From positions 62,001-126,000 of the forward strand of contig NZ_JABBFW010000012.1 in NCBI RefSeq assembly GCF_012927045.1: DNA of 64,000 bases, written 5' to 3'. Both the position numbers and the translations under genes were made by a program. This document shows positions 41,871-49,905 of this stretch, piece by piece. This stretch comes from Azohydromonas caseinilytica (GTDB taxonomy: Bacteria > Pseudomonadota > Gammaproteobacteria > Burkholderiales > Burkholderiaceae_C). Every line of letters starts with the position of its first letter. Position 1 is the stretch's first letter. The notes below the pieces were generated by a model. The model saw only the letters and a list, made by a program, of their open reading frames with translations. It did not search any database and had not been told where the DNA came from.

Positions 41871-41932
41871 AATGCATGCATTGTTGACCAGTATTTGCGC
41901 TGCATCAACAACGATCGCGATGTTTGCATGCA
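41871..41932. promoter_or_regulatory. Paired TGCATGCA palindromes upstream of the Bug/NicX operon
   Basis: The perfect palindrome AATGCATGCATT (41871-41882) and a second TGCATGCA (41925-41932) lie 40 and 94 bp upstream of the GTG start at 41831. A third TGCATGCA is upstream of the GntR gene (43350-43357). The shared motif suggests that this GntR regulator controls both itself and the Bug/NicX operon. Confidence 0.6.
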
Positions 41933-42049
41933 TTGAGAGTGTCAAACAGGAGAACTTGGGCTTGACGGGAAAGTGTCTTCCTTGAGCCAGAGGCAGCGAC
42001 GGCCTCGGGCAGTTCCACCGACCGCGGCTTGGCAAGGCGTTTGACACGC

Positions 42050-42565
42050 CCGTTGTCGCCGGCAACCGACCGGGCACCGGCGGGGCACGGACTGGCCCAT
42101 GTCGCGCATGCGCGCGATGACGTCGCATGCGGCCAATGCGAGGTCGTGCTCGTTGCCCTGGCCGGACGGCGGAGATCTGGCGCCGTGCAGGGCATCGGCC
42201 CGAAGCCCCTGGGGGCCGGCCTTCCCGAGGGCCCTTGCGAGGTGCCCTTTGGCATCGGTACCGTGGCGAGCGACGCGTTGCTGGTTGCCCGGCACATGCA
42301 CGAGTTCGGCACGACCAGCGAGCGACTGGCCTGGATCACGGTGGCGGCCTCGCAGTCAGCGATGGCGGCGGCGCCGCCATCGTCACGCGGCCCGAGATCG
42401 CCAGGTCGCTGCGCCGGCGTGCGGTTGTGATCGACGGTGCGGGCGACGCCCTCAAGGAGCACCACGGTGGCCACGTCGATCTGACCCGCACCGCGGCGGC
42501 GTGGCGAGGCCGGGCGGCCTTCGAGGCGGCCGGGGTTGCGGCCCGCGGATATCCGCTACACGCCT
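42050..42565 (+). pseudogene. Degenerate thiolase-like (SCP-x/DitF type) gene fragment
   Basis: One frame reads FGIGTVASDALLVARHMHEFGTTSERLAWITVAASQSAM, typical of the middle of thiolase-like lipid-transfer proteins. It is preceded by weakly matching GHGLAHVAHARDDVACGQCEVVLVALAG. From about 42355 a different frame gives AVSDGGGAAIVTRPEIARSLRRRAVVIDGAGD, the following segment of such proteins. The 25-30 residues expected between them are missing, so there is an internal deletion plus frameshift. Both ends are also absent. It lies between the Bug operon promoter and the 3' end of the GntR gene. Confidence 0.65.
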
Positions 42566-42569
42566 CCAG

Positions 42570-43298
42570 TTACGCCAGCATGGGTTGCGGCACCGCATCC
42601 GCGGCCCAGCGGGCGCCTCTCATGGCATTGACCAGGATGCGCTTGTTGTCGCGGCTGCGCCGCGCGTGCTCGCGCATCAGGGCCTCGGCCCTCGCGCCCT
42701 CGCGGGCCTCGACGGCCTGCACGATGTCCTCATGGTCGAGCTGCGCCCGTTGCACGAACGACAGTTCGATGGCCGCCTGGCCGCTGGCACCCAGCGCACC
42801 GGGTCCGGCCATCGGTGTCTTGGCAACGTGCTCCAGCGCGGACACCAGCACCGGGTTGCCCGCTGCCTGGGCCAGCACGCGGTGGAAGCGCGCGTTCACC
42901 GTCGCCCAGCTCACCGTATCCACCGCCTCCCCGGCATCGACGGCCGCCTGAACGATCTGGCGACCCTGCTCGATGCAACCGTGCAGCTCGGACAGCGTCC
43001 GCGGCGACGCGCCTTGCTCGGCCAACAGGCGTACCGCCATGCCTTCGAGCGTGCCCCGGACATCGATGGCCATGGCGACTTCGTCCAGCGTCACCTGCCG
43101 GACCCGGAAGCCCCTGCGAGGCAGCCGCTCCAGCAGTCCCTCCTTCTCCAGCTCACCGAGCGCCAAGCGCAGCGGCGTGCGCGACACACCCAGCTCGGCC
43201 GAACACTGGACTTCCAGCACCCGTTCACCCGGCTGCAGCGCGCCCCCGAGGATGCGGCGCCGCAACTCCGCGGTGACCCGTTCGATTTGAGATGCCAT
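42570..43298 (-). CDS. GntR family regulator (FCD subfamily)
   Basis: A 242-residue regulator. The N-terminal winged HTH (residues about 5-72) reads RVTAELRRRILGGALQPGERVLEVQCSAELGVSRTPLRLALGELEKEGLL. The C-terminal all-helical FCD domain (about 80-220) contains NARFHRVLAQAAGNPVL and the metal-binding His pattern. FCD regulators usually repress catabolic operons and release DNA on binding an organic acid. A TGCATGCA palindrome 52-59 bp upstream of the ATG recurs twice upstream of the Bug/NicX-like operon, its probable target. Confidence 0.9.
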   Translation of the reverse strand: MASQIERVTAELRRRILGGALQPGERVLEVQCSAELGVSRTPLRLALGELEKEGLLERLPRRGFRVRQVTLDEVAMAIDVRGTLEGMAVRLLAEQGASPRTLSELHGCIEQGRQIVQAAVDAGEAVDTVSWATVNARFHRVLAQAAGNPVLVSALEHVAKTPMAGPGALGASGQAAIELSFVQRAQLDHEDIVQAVEAREGARAEALMREHARRSRDNKRILVNAMRGARWAADAVPQPMLA

Positions 43299-43349
43299 GC
43301 ACGCATTATGGCGTTCCAGATGCTGAGTTCGTGGCCGCGATCACGCTGG

Positions 43350-43357
43350 TGCATGCA
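43350..43357. promoter_or_regulatory. TGCATGCA palindrome upstream of the GntR gene
   Basis: An 8-bp palindrome identical to the two cores at 41873-41880 and 41925-41932. A related CATGCACGCATTATG stretch overlaps the GntR start. It is a candidate autoregulatory operator. Confidence 0.5.
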
Positions 43358-43422
43358 ATGGAGACGCCAGCCCGGTCCGGGCTTTGGCGTGCGGAACCGG
43401 CTGGGCGGCTTCTGGCCGAGGC

Positions 43423-43962
43423 CTACGGGGACGCCGCTTCTTCCTGTGCCAGGTTGTCGATCATGGCCAGCAACACCCGCCGCGTGGTCGCCACGTCGGC
43501 CTCGGGCACGCCCCGCGTGGCGATGGCGTTCACCGCCTCGGCCAAGGGAATGAGCTGCCGCTTGAGCTTGCGTCCTTGGGGCGTGAGGAACACGTAGACA
43601 TTCTTGCGGTTGTCGGGCCGCTGCTCCAGCCGCACGTAGCCCAGCGCCTCCATCGCGCGCAGTGCCGTGAACGTGGTCGGTTCGGCCACGCCGGCCTCGA
43701 TGCTGAGCTCGCGCTTGGTCAGGCCGTCGCGCTCCCAGAGGATGCGCAGGAAGGTCCAGTGCCCCAGTGCCACGTCATGGCGGGCCAGCCGCTGCTGCAG
43801 CGCGCGCAGCAACGAGCGAGTGGCGTCCTTGACCAGATGTGCCATGCGGTCGTGCGGCATGCCTTCGCGCCAATGGCGCAGGATGCGGCTGGCGGCTTCG
43901 GTGTCTCTGGAGGCGGCAGCTTTGGGCACGGCGGCGACGGCGGGCGTGGAGAAGGCTTTCAT
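43423..43962 (-). CDS. MarR family regulator of the phthalate operon
   Basis: A 179-residue MarR-type winged-helix regulator. The DNA-binding core covers about residues 65-130 ([61 protein letters not shown]). The ATG at 43962 overlaps the dihydrodiol dehydrogenase stop by 4 bp, so it is the last gene of the phthalate operon and would autoregulate. Candidate operator sequences lie upstream of the oxygenase gene (51294-51313). The effector is likely phthalate or a pathway intermediate, by analogy with other MarR-controlled aromatic operons. Confidence 0.87.
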   Translation of the reverse strand: MKAFSTPAVAAVPKAAASRDTEAASRILRHWREGMPHDRMAHLVKDATRSLLRALQQRLARHDVALGHWTFLRILWERDGLTKRELSIEAGVAEPTTFTALRAMEALGYVRLEQRPDNRKNVYVFLTPQGRKLKRQLIPLAEAVNAIATRGVPEADVATTRRVLLAMIDNLAQEEAASP

Positions 43963-45161
43963 TCTCGCAGGGCCACCTGGTGCCGCAGTTCCACGTCGCG
44001 GCCCTCCTGCGCGGAGGTCAGCAGCGCCAGGCATATCTCCAGCGTGGCCCGGGCCCAGGGGCCGTCGTGCAAGGGCTTGGCACCGTGCAGCACCGCGTCC
44101 ACCAGCTCATCGATCACCTCGAAGCGCGGCACCGCCGGAGCTGGCAGCTCGATGCGTTCGCGACGGTTGTTGCCGTAGATGCAGAGCGCGTCGGGCAGGG
44201 GGCGCAGGTCGCCGTGCTCGCAGCTCACGATCACCGGCCCGAAGTGCTGGTGCGCCGGCGCCGCCGTGCCGGGCGCGGGAGGCTTCCAGGCCGGGCCACC
44301 GTAGGTGCCCTCGGCCTTGAGCCGCGCCTCGTCCTCGGCGGACGCCACGCTGGCGAGCCGGCGGCGGGCCTGGCCATAGGCTTGCGGGTCCTTGGGGTTG
44401 CCCATCTCGCCGGTCCAGCCGCACCACTCGTCGCTGTCGAAGCGGCCGTAGCCGCTGTAGGCCAGGCTGGCGAAGGCGCCGTCCTCGAACCACAGCAAGG
44501 CGGTGTAGGCGCCTTCGGTGGGCCGAGCCGGGTCCCACCGGCCCATCACGGCGCGCACCCGGGTGGCACGGCTGCCGGCCAGCAGCCGCACCACGTCCAC
44601 CTGGTGGGCCGCCTGGCTGAAGACCACGCCGCCGCCGGCCTCGGTTTGCAGTTCTTCCGGCCGGCGCGGCCGGTACAGGAAGTCCGTGTAGTTCAGCGCC
44701 TGGATCATGCGCACGCGGCCCAGTCCGCCGGCGTCGATCAGCTTGCGGGCCAGGAGATAGGGCGTGTCGAAGCTGTGGCAGTGGCCGACGATCAGGTGCA
44801 CGCCGGCAGTGGCGCAGGCCCGCACCATGTCGTCGCACTCGGGCAGCGTGATGGCCATGGGCTTCTCGACCAGCACGTGCTTGCCGTGCGCCGCGGCGAC
44901 ACGGGTGTGCGCCGCGTGGAACTGGTGCGGGCTGGCGATGTAGAGGGCATCCAGGCCGGACTGCGCCGCCAAGGCATCGATGTCCTCGAACACCGGGGCC
45001 TGGAAGTCGCGCGCGAACTGCTCGCGCGCGGCCCGGCGCGGGTCGCAGGCCGCGGCGAGCTCGATGCGGTCGTCGGCGAGGAAGGTGGGCAGCATCAGCG
45101 AGAAGGCGCGCCCCAGCCCAGCCACCCCCAGGCGCAGCTTGCGCTTCGGTTGCGTGCTCAC
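43959..45161 (-). CDS. ophB: Phthalate 4,5-cis-dihydrodiol dehydrogenase (OphB/Pht4 type)
   Basis: A 400-residue Gfo/Idh/MocA-fold oxidoreductase. The NAD-binding motif is [20 protein letters not shown] (residues about 12-31), followed by VEKPMAIT with the conserved Lys (EKP) and a C-terminal substrate domain. [12 protein letters not shown] and [33 protein letters not shown] are hallmarks of the Burkholderia and Pseudomonas phthalate dihydrodiol dehydrogenases. It rearomatises 4,5-dihydro-4,5-dihydroxyphthalate to 4,5-dihydroxyphthalate. It overlaps the reductase gene upstream (4 bp) and the MarR gene downstream (4 bp). Confidence 0.88.
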   Translation of the reverse strand: MSTQPKRKLRLGVAGLGRAFSLMLPTFLADDRIELAAACDPRRAAREQFARDFQAPVFEDIDALAAQSGLDALYIASPHQFHAAHTRVAAAHGKHVLVEKPMAITLPECDDMVRACATAGVHLIVGHCHSFDTPYLLARKLIDAGGLGRVRMIQALNYTDFLYRPRRPEELQTEAGGGVVFSQAAHQVDVVRLLAGSRATRVRAVMGRWDPARPTEGAYTALLWFEDGAFASLAYSGYGRFDSDEWCGWTGEMGNPKDPQAYGQARRRLASVASAEDEARLKAEGTYGGPAWKPPAPGTAAPAHQHFGPVIVSCEHGDLRPLPDALCIYGNNRRERIELPAPAVPRFEVIDELVDAVLHGAKPLHDGPWARATLEICLALLTSAQEGRDVELRHQVALRE

Positions 45162-46132
45162 AGGTCGATCACCAGTTCACCGGCCTTGGCGCGGGAGACG
45201 CAAATCATGATCTGGCTCTCCATCTCTTCAGGCATCAGCACCATGTCGCGGTGGTCGGCCTCGCCGGAGACCAGCCTGGTGCGGCAGGTGCCGCAGGTGC
45301 CGCTTTCACAGGAGGAAGGCACGTTGCAGCCATGGTCGCGCAGCACGGACAGGATCGACTGGCCCACGGGCACCTCGAACTGCTGCCCGGTCTTGGCCAC
45401 CCTGACCGTGAAGGGCTTGTCGTCGGGACGCACGCCGCCGCCTTCGTTGAAGCTCTCGAAATGCACGTTCTTGCCCGACCAGTGCCCGGCCATGTCGCGC
45501 ACCGCGTCCATCAGGCCGCGCGGGCCGCAGCAGTAGATGTGGGTGCCCGGGGTGGGGCGCTCCAGCACCGGCCACAGGTCCAGCGAGTTGTCCGGATCGC
45601 CATGGTCGTGGTGGATCACGACCTTGCCCTTGTACTCCGGCGCGCTCAGCTCCTCCAGGAACGCCGTGGTCTCGGGCGAGCGGCTGAGGTAGTAGAGCTT
45701 CCACGGCGCCGGGGGCAGCTCGCCGAAGCTGCGGATCATCGACAGGATGGGCGTGATGCCGATGCCACCGGCGATGAAGATGTAGCGCTTGGCGTCCTCG
45801 ACCAGCGGGAAGGCGTTGTCCGGCAGCGAGGTGGGCAGCGTGTCGCCTTCCCTGGCCTCGTCGCACAGGCTCATGGAGCCGCCCTGGCCCTGCGCGTCGC
45901 GCTTGACCGTGATGACGTAGCGGTGGCGTTCGGCCGGGTCGTTGCACAGCGAGTACTTGCGTAGCAGCCCGTTGGGCACCTGCACCTTGACGTGCGAGCC
46001 CGGCGTGAACGGCGGCAGCTCGGAGCCGTCGGGCTGCACCAGCTCGAAGCTGCGGATGCCTTCGGCGGCATCGGTGATGCGGGCGATGCGCAGCGGCATC
46101 TGCGTGTCGGCGTGCGTCTGGATGAGGGTCAT
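45158..46132 (-). CDS. ophA1: Phthalate dioxygenase reductase (OphA1-type, FMN and 2Fe-2S)
   Basis: A 324-residue class IA reductase. The FMN-binding barrel has RKYSLCNDP, and the NADH domain has [18 protein letters not shown] and [14 protein letters not shown]-terminal plant-type ferredoxin carries Cys residues in [16 protein letters not shown] and a fourth in MICVSRA. This domain order (FMN, NAD, ferredoxin last) is that of phthalate dioxygenase reductase. It passes electrons from NADH to the Rieske oxygenase encoded at the head of the operon. Confidence 0.92.
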   Translation of the reverse strand: MTLIQTHADTQMPLRIARITDAAEGIRSFELVQPDGSELPPFTPGSHVKVQVPNGLLRKYSLCNDPAERHRYVITVKRDAQGQGGSMSLCDEAREGDTLPTSLPDNAFPLVEDAKRYIFIAGGIGITPILSMIRSFGELPPAPWKLYYLSRSPETTAFLEELSAPEYKGKVVIHHDHGDPDNSLDLWPVLERPTPGTHIYCCGPRGLMDAVRDMAGHWSGKNVHFESFNEGGGVRPDDKPFTVRVAKTGQQFEVPVGQSILSVLRDHGCNVPSSCESGTCGTCRTRLVSGEADHRDMVLMPEEMESQIMICVSRAKAGELVIDL

Positions 46133-46150
46133 GGTCAGGCTTCCTGGTGT

Positions 46151-47014
46151 TCAGACAGTGAGGACGCGCATGGACAGGTCCACCGCCCGCACGTCCTTGA
46201 TGAGCTTGCCGCTGGAGATGCGGTCCACGCCGGTGGCGGCGATGCGGCGGATGGAGTCCAAGTCCACGCCGCCGGAGACCTCCAGCACCGCGCGGCCGGC
46301 GTTGAGCACGCAGGCGCGCTCCATGTCCTCGAAGCTGAAGTCGTCGAGCAGCACGTTCCGGGCGCCGGCGTCCAGCGCCTGCTGCAGCTCGTCCAGGCTC
46401 TCGACCTCGATCTGCACGTCCACGCCGGCGTTCAGGGCGAAGGCCGCCTCCAGCGCCGGCCGGATGCCGCCGGCCGCGGCGATGTGGTTCTCCTTGATCA
46501 GGATGCCGTCCCACAGCGCCATGCGGTGGTTGTGGCCGCCGCCCACGCGCACGGCGTACTTCTGCGCCTGGCGCAGCCCGGGCAGCGTCTTGCGCGTGTC
46601 CAGCACCTTGCAGCCGCGCGGGTTGGGCGAGACGCCCTGGATCGCGTCCACGTACTGGCGCGTGACGGTGGCCACGGCGCAGAGCGTCTGCAGGAAGTTC
46701 AGCGCCGGGCGCTCGGCCGAGAGCTGTGCGCGCGCATCGGCCTCGATGCGCACCAGCACCGTGCCGGCCTCGACGCGGTCGCCCTCCTGCACCGCCCAGG
46801 CCAGGCGCGCGTCGGGGTCCAGGGCGTGGAAGCAGGCATCGAACCAGGGCCGCCCGGCAATCACCGCCGGCTCCTTGGCCACCACCTGCGCCTGCACGCA
46901 GCGCCCCTCGGGCACGAGCTGCGCGGTCCAGTCGCACCGGCCGATGTCTTCCATCAGCGCGTCGCGCACGTTGCGCGCCAGCGCCGCCTCCAGGGTTTCG
47001 TTGGCTTCAAACAT
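46151..47014 (-). CDS. nadC: Quinolinate phosphoribosyltransferase (NadC) within the phthalate operon
   Basis: A 287-residue type II phosphoribosyltransferase with all NadC signatures: DTRKTLPGLRQAQKYAVRVGGGHNHRMALWDGILIKENH and the barrel end EVSGGVDL. Normally it makes nicotinate mononucleotide from quinolinate. A nadC copy is also known inside the phthalate operon of Burkholderia cepacia. Quinolinate is a pyridine analogue of phthalate, and the enzyme may remove quinolinate that would otherwise interfere, or meet NAD demand or inhibition by phthalate. That role is a hypothesis. It is 18 bp upstream of the reductase gene. Confidence 0.9.
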   Translation of the reverse strand: MFEANETLEAALARNVRDALMEDIGRCDWTAQLVPEGRCVQAQVVAKEPAVIAGRPWFDACFHALDPDARLAWAVQEGDRVEAGTVLVRIEADARAQLSAERPALNFLQTLCAVATVTRQYVDAIQGVSPNPRGCKVLDTRKTLPGLRQAQKYAVRVGGGHNHRMALWDGILIKENHIAAAGGIRPALEAAFALNAGVDVQIEVESLDELQQALDAGARNVLLDDFSFEDMERACVLNAGRAVLEVSGGVDLDSIRRIAATGVDRISSGKLIKDVRAVDLSMRVLTV

Positions 47015-47024
47015 GAGCGTCTTC

Positions 47025-47753
47025 CTATTTCAGGGCCAGCGCCACGGCCACCGCGGCCAGGAAGGCCAGCAGCACGCGCCGGAACCAGACCTCGCTGAGG
47101 TGCAGGCGCAACCGCTTGCCCAGCGCCAGGCCGCAGGCCACGGGCACCAGCGCCAGCGCGGACAGCGTCAGGTCCGCAGCGCCGAGGCGTCCATGGGCGG
47201 CCATCGAGGCGTACAGCGGAATGGCCGAGCCCAGGTAGATCAGGCTGATGCTGCCGATGAAGGCCTCGCGCGGCAGCCGCAGGCTCGCCAGGTAGCTGAT
47301 GATCAGCGGCCCCGTGAGCGAGGACACGCCGCCCATCGCGCCCGAGAGCGCGCCGACGCCGGCACTCCACCAGCGCTCGCGGGCCGGCGGCACGTGCAGC
47401 CGCAGCGGCAGGCACAGCAGCACCACGGCCAGCAGCACGACCGCGCCCAGCACGGCGTTGAGCGTGCGCGGCGACAGCGCCAGCGTCATCGGCACCGTCA
47501 GCAGCGTGGCCACGAGCTGCGTGGCGATGAGCGGCAGGAAGCGGCGCAGGCCGTGCACGTCGCCGCTGTCGAGGGCCTGCCAGGCGTTGGACACCAGCAC
47601 CGGCATCGCCACCAGCGCGATGGCCTGCGTGGCCGGCATGAACAGCGACAGCAGCGGCACCGCGACCAGCGGCAGCCCGATGCCCAGCGTGCCCTTGACC
47701 ATGCCGCCGGCCAGGAACACCGCTGCAGCCGTCGCCATCTCCAGCCCCGTCAT
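47025..47753 (-). CDS. TauE/SafE-family membrane permease
   Basis: A 242-residue membrane protein with about eight hydrophobic segments. The N-terminal repeat has VFLAGGMVKGTLGIGLPLVAVPLLSLFM and the second repeat GVGALSGAMGGVSSLTGPLIISYLASL, the paired glycine-rich motifs of the TauE/SafE (sulfite exporter/DUF81) family. In this operon it could move phthalate or a pathway acid across the inner membrane, alone or with the Bug receptor encoded 13 bp upstream. Direction and substrate are not known. Confidence 0.83.
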   Translation of the reverse strand: MTGLEMATAAAVFLAGGMVKGTLGIGLPLVAVPLLSLFMPATQAIALVAMPVLVSNAWQALDSGDVHGLRRFLPLIATQLVATLLTVPMTLALSPRTLNAVLGAVVLLAVVLLCLPLRLHVPPARERWWSAGVGALSGAMGGVSSLTGPLIISYLASLRLPREAFIGSISLIYLGSAIPLYASMAAHGRLGAADLTLSALALVPVACGLALGKRLRLHLSEVWFRRVLLAFLAAVAVALALK

Positions 47754-47766
47754 GCCGCGTCGCCAG

Positions 47767-48747
47767 TCACTCGGACTTCAGGTTGGCGCGCCTGGCCGCC
47801 GCCGTCAGGCGCTCGCCCTCGCTCTTGAGCGCGCTGGCCAGCTGTTCACCCGAGCCGCCCACGGGATCGACGCCCGCGGCCTGCAACTGCTCGACCACCT
47901 CCGGCTGCTTCACGATCTTGGCGATCTCGGTCGCGATGCGGTCGGTGATGTCCTTGGGCGTGCCGGCGCGGGCCAGCACCGCCACGTTGAAGGCGAAGTC
48001 GAAGCCGGGGGACTTCTCCGCCAGCGCTGGCACGTCGGGCGCCAGGGGCGAACGCTTGAGCGAGTTGATGGCGATCAGCCGCGCCTTGTCCGACTTGACG
48101 AAGCCCATCAGCGAAGGCGGCGACGCGAACACCATGTCCACCTCGCCGCCGATCATGGCGGGCACCGAGTTGGCACTGCCCTTGAAGGGAATGTGAGCGA
48201 TCTCCAGGCCCAGTGCTTCCTTCATGGCCTCGGCCGTGAGGTGGTGGATGCCGCCGATGCCCGACGAACCGTAGTTGAGCTTGCCCGGCCTGGCCTTGGC
48301 CAGCGCGATGAACTCGTCCAGCGTCTTGGCGGGCACCCTGGCGTTGACGGCCAGGAACAGCGGCGCCTTGCCCACCAGCGACACCGGCGCGAAGTCCTTG
48401 TCGACGTTGTAGGTGACGCTCTTGTTGATCAGCGGCGAGATCGTCAGCAGCGGGCCGTCCGTCACCAGCAGGTTGTAGCCGTCAGCGGGCGACTGGGTGA
48501 TGACGGCGGCCGAGATCGATCCCCCGGCGCCCGGCTTGTTCTCCACGAACACCGTCTGGCCCAGCGCCTTCGAGAGATGCGGCGACAGCGCCCGCGCCAC
48601 CGTGTCGGGCAACCCGCCGGGCGAGTAGGGCACGATCAGCCGGATCGGCTTGGAGGGATAGGGCTGTGCCAGCACCGGCGACAGCGCCGTGCAGGCGAGC
48701 AAGGCCACGGCGGTGCCTGCCAGCTTCCGGCAAAACATGCGTCTCAT
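47767..48747 (-). CDS. Bug-type receptor, probable phthalate-binding protein
   Basis: A 326-residue periplasmic receptor with a Sec signal peptide (RKLAGTAVALLACTALSPVLA, cleavage near residue 27). It has the TTT receptor loops YPSKPIRLIVPYSPGGLPDTVAR, ENKPGAGGS and IPFKGSANSVPAMIGGEVDMVF. Bug receptors bind terephthalate and isophthalate in Comamonas, so phthalate is the obvious candidate ligand here. No TctA/TctB-like genes are in the operon. It may work with the TauE-like protein encoded downstream or with TctAB proteins made elsewhere. The ATG at 48747 is used; an ATG at 48738 is also possible. Confidence 0.88.
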   Translation of the reverse strand: MRRMFCRKLAGTAVALLACTALSPVLAQPYPSKPIRLIVPYSPGGLPDTVARALSPHLSKALGQTVFVENKPGAGGSISAAVITQSPADGYNLLVTDGPLLTISPLINKSVTYNVDKDFAPVSLVGKAPLFLAVNARVPAKTLDEFIALAKARPGKLNYGSSGIGGIHHLTAEAMKEALGLEIAHIPFKGSANSVPAMIGGEVDMVFASPPSLMGFVKSDKARLIAINSLKRSPLAPDVPALAEKSPGFDFAFNVAVLARAGTPKDITDRIATEIAKIVKQPEVVEQLQAAGVDPVGGSGEQLASALKSEGERLTAAARRANLKSE

Positions 48748-48832
48748 GAGGAACTCCTTGGAAGGGCTGCCGCGGGCCAGGCGCCGCGCGGCCGCTTGGA
48801 TCGCCGTGCCGTGCGCTCGGCGGGGGGCGGGC

Positions 48833-49825
48833 TCAGATGCTGTAGCTCTCGTAGGTGGCCGGATGGAAGAGCTCTTCCACGGCCATCAGCCGCGCCGACA
48901 GGCCCTGCGCATGGTGATGGCGCACGAAGGTCTCCAGCGTCCGGCGCGCCGCTGCCACGCCATAGGACCAGTAGTCTTCGCCCATGCTCTCGCGCGCGGC
49001 CTTGAGCTGCTCCTCCACGAAAGGCAGCGTGACCTTGGTGGCGGAGGTGTCGGACAGCAGCTCCAGCGCGGCGGCCTTGGACTGCGTGAAAGCCTTGAGC
49101 ACCGCACCGGGCAGCCAGGGATGCGCCGCGGCCAGCTCCTTGCGGATGCCCACCACGTGCATGATCGGGAACACGCCCGTGCGCCGGTAGTAGTCCTTGG
49201 CCACCGCGGTCGGATCGTCGAAGAGCCAGCCGATGTTCGGGTTGCGCCTGAGGATGTGCGCGCTGGGCGGGCGCGGGCCGATGAAGCCGTCGATCTCGCC
49301 CTGGTCCAGCAATTCGGAGATCGTGGTGCCCGCGGGCGCCTCCTCGATGCGCACGCCGGGAGGCAGCTGCAGCTTGATCTTCTCCGGGCGGCCGGGCGTG
49401 TCGATGCCGCCGCGCACCCAGGTCACGTCCTCGGGCGCCACGCCGAAATCGTCCTGCAGGATCGAACGCGCCCACACGTTGGCCGTGAGTTGGTACTCGG
49501 GCAGGCCCACGCGCCGGCCCTTGAGGTCCTCGGGCCGCTGGATGCGGTCCTTGCGCACGTAGATCGAGGTGTGGCGAAAGGCCCGCGACAGGAATACCGG
49601 CACGGCGATGTAGGGGCACTCGCCCTTGGAGTGCTTGACCAGGTAGCTGGAAAAGCTCAGCTCCGTGATGTCGAAGTCCTGGCTGCGCATGGCGCGGAAG
49701 AACATCTCCTCCGGGCTCAGCAGCATGTAGACGGGGTCCACCCCGTCAATCTGCACGCGGCCGTCGAACAGGGCGCGCGTGCGGTCGTAGTCGCCCATGG
49801 CGACGGAGAGCTGAAGCTTGGACAT
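48833..49825 (-). CDS. ophC: 4,5-dihydroxyphthalate decarboxylase (OphC/Pht5)
   Basis: A 330-residue protein of the periplasmic-binding-like fold used by this decarboxylase family. It removes one carboxyl group from 4,5-dihydroxyphthalate to give protocatechuate. Typical stretches are MGDYDRTRALFDGRVQIDGVD, AMRSQDFDITELSFSSYLVKHSKG, GLPEYQLTANVWARSILQDDFGV and the C-terminal RLMAVEELFHPAT. It starts at the ATG 49825, about 80 bp beyond the oxygenase stop, and is followed by the Bug receptor gene. The protein has no signal peptide, so it is cytoplasmic. Confidence 0.92.
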   Translation of the reverse strand: MSKLQLSVAMGDYDRTRALFDGRVQIDGVDPVYMLLSPEEMFFRAMRSQDFDITELSFSSYLVKHSKGECPYIAVPVFLSRAFRHTSIYVRKDRIQRPEDLKGRRVGLPEYQLTANVWARSILQDDFGVAPEDVTWVRGGIDTPGRPEKIKLQLPPGVRIEEAPAGTTISELLDQGEIDGFIGPRPPSAHILRRNPNIGWLFDDPTAVAKDYYRRTGVFPIMHVVGIRKELAAAHPWLPGAVLKAFTQSKAAALELLSDTSATKVTLPFVEEQLKAARESMGEDYWSYGVAAARRTLETFVRHHHAQGLSARLMAVEELFHPATYESYSI

Positions 49826-49905
49826 GGGAAAAGCGGGCGTTGAGATGGGTGCTGGCCGGGCACGGACAGAAGGCGTGCCCGATGCGGTGGACAGAGGCCA
49901 GGCGC

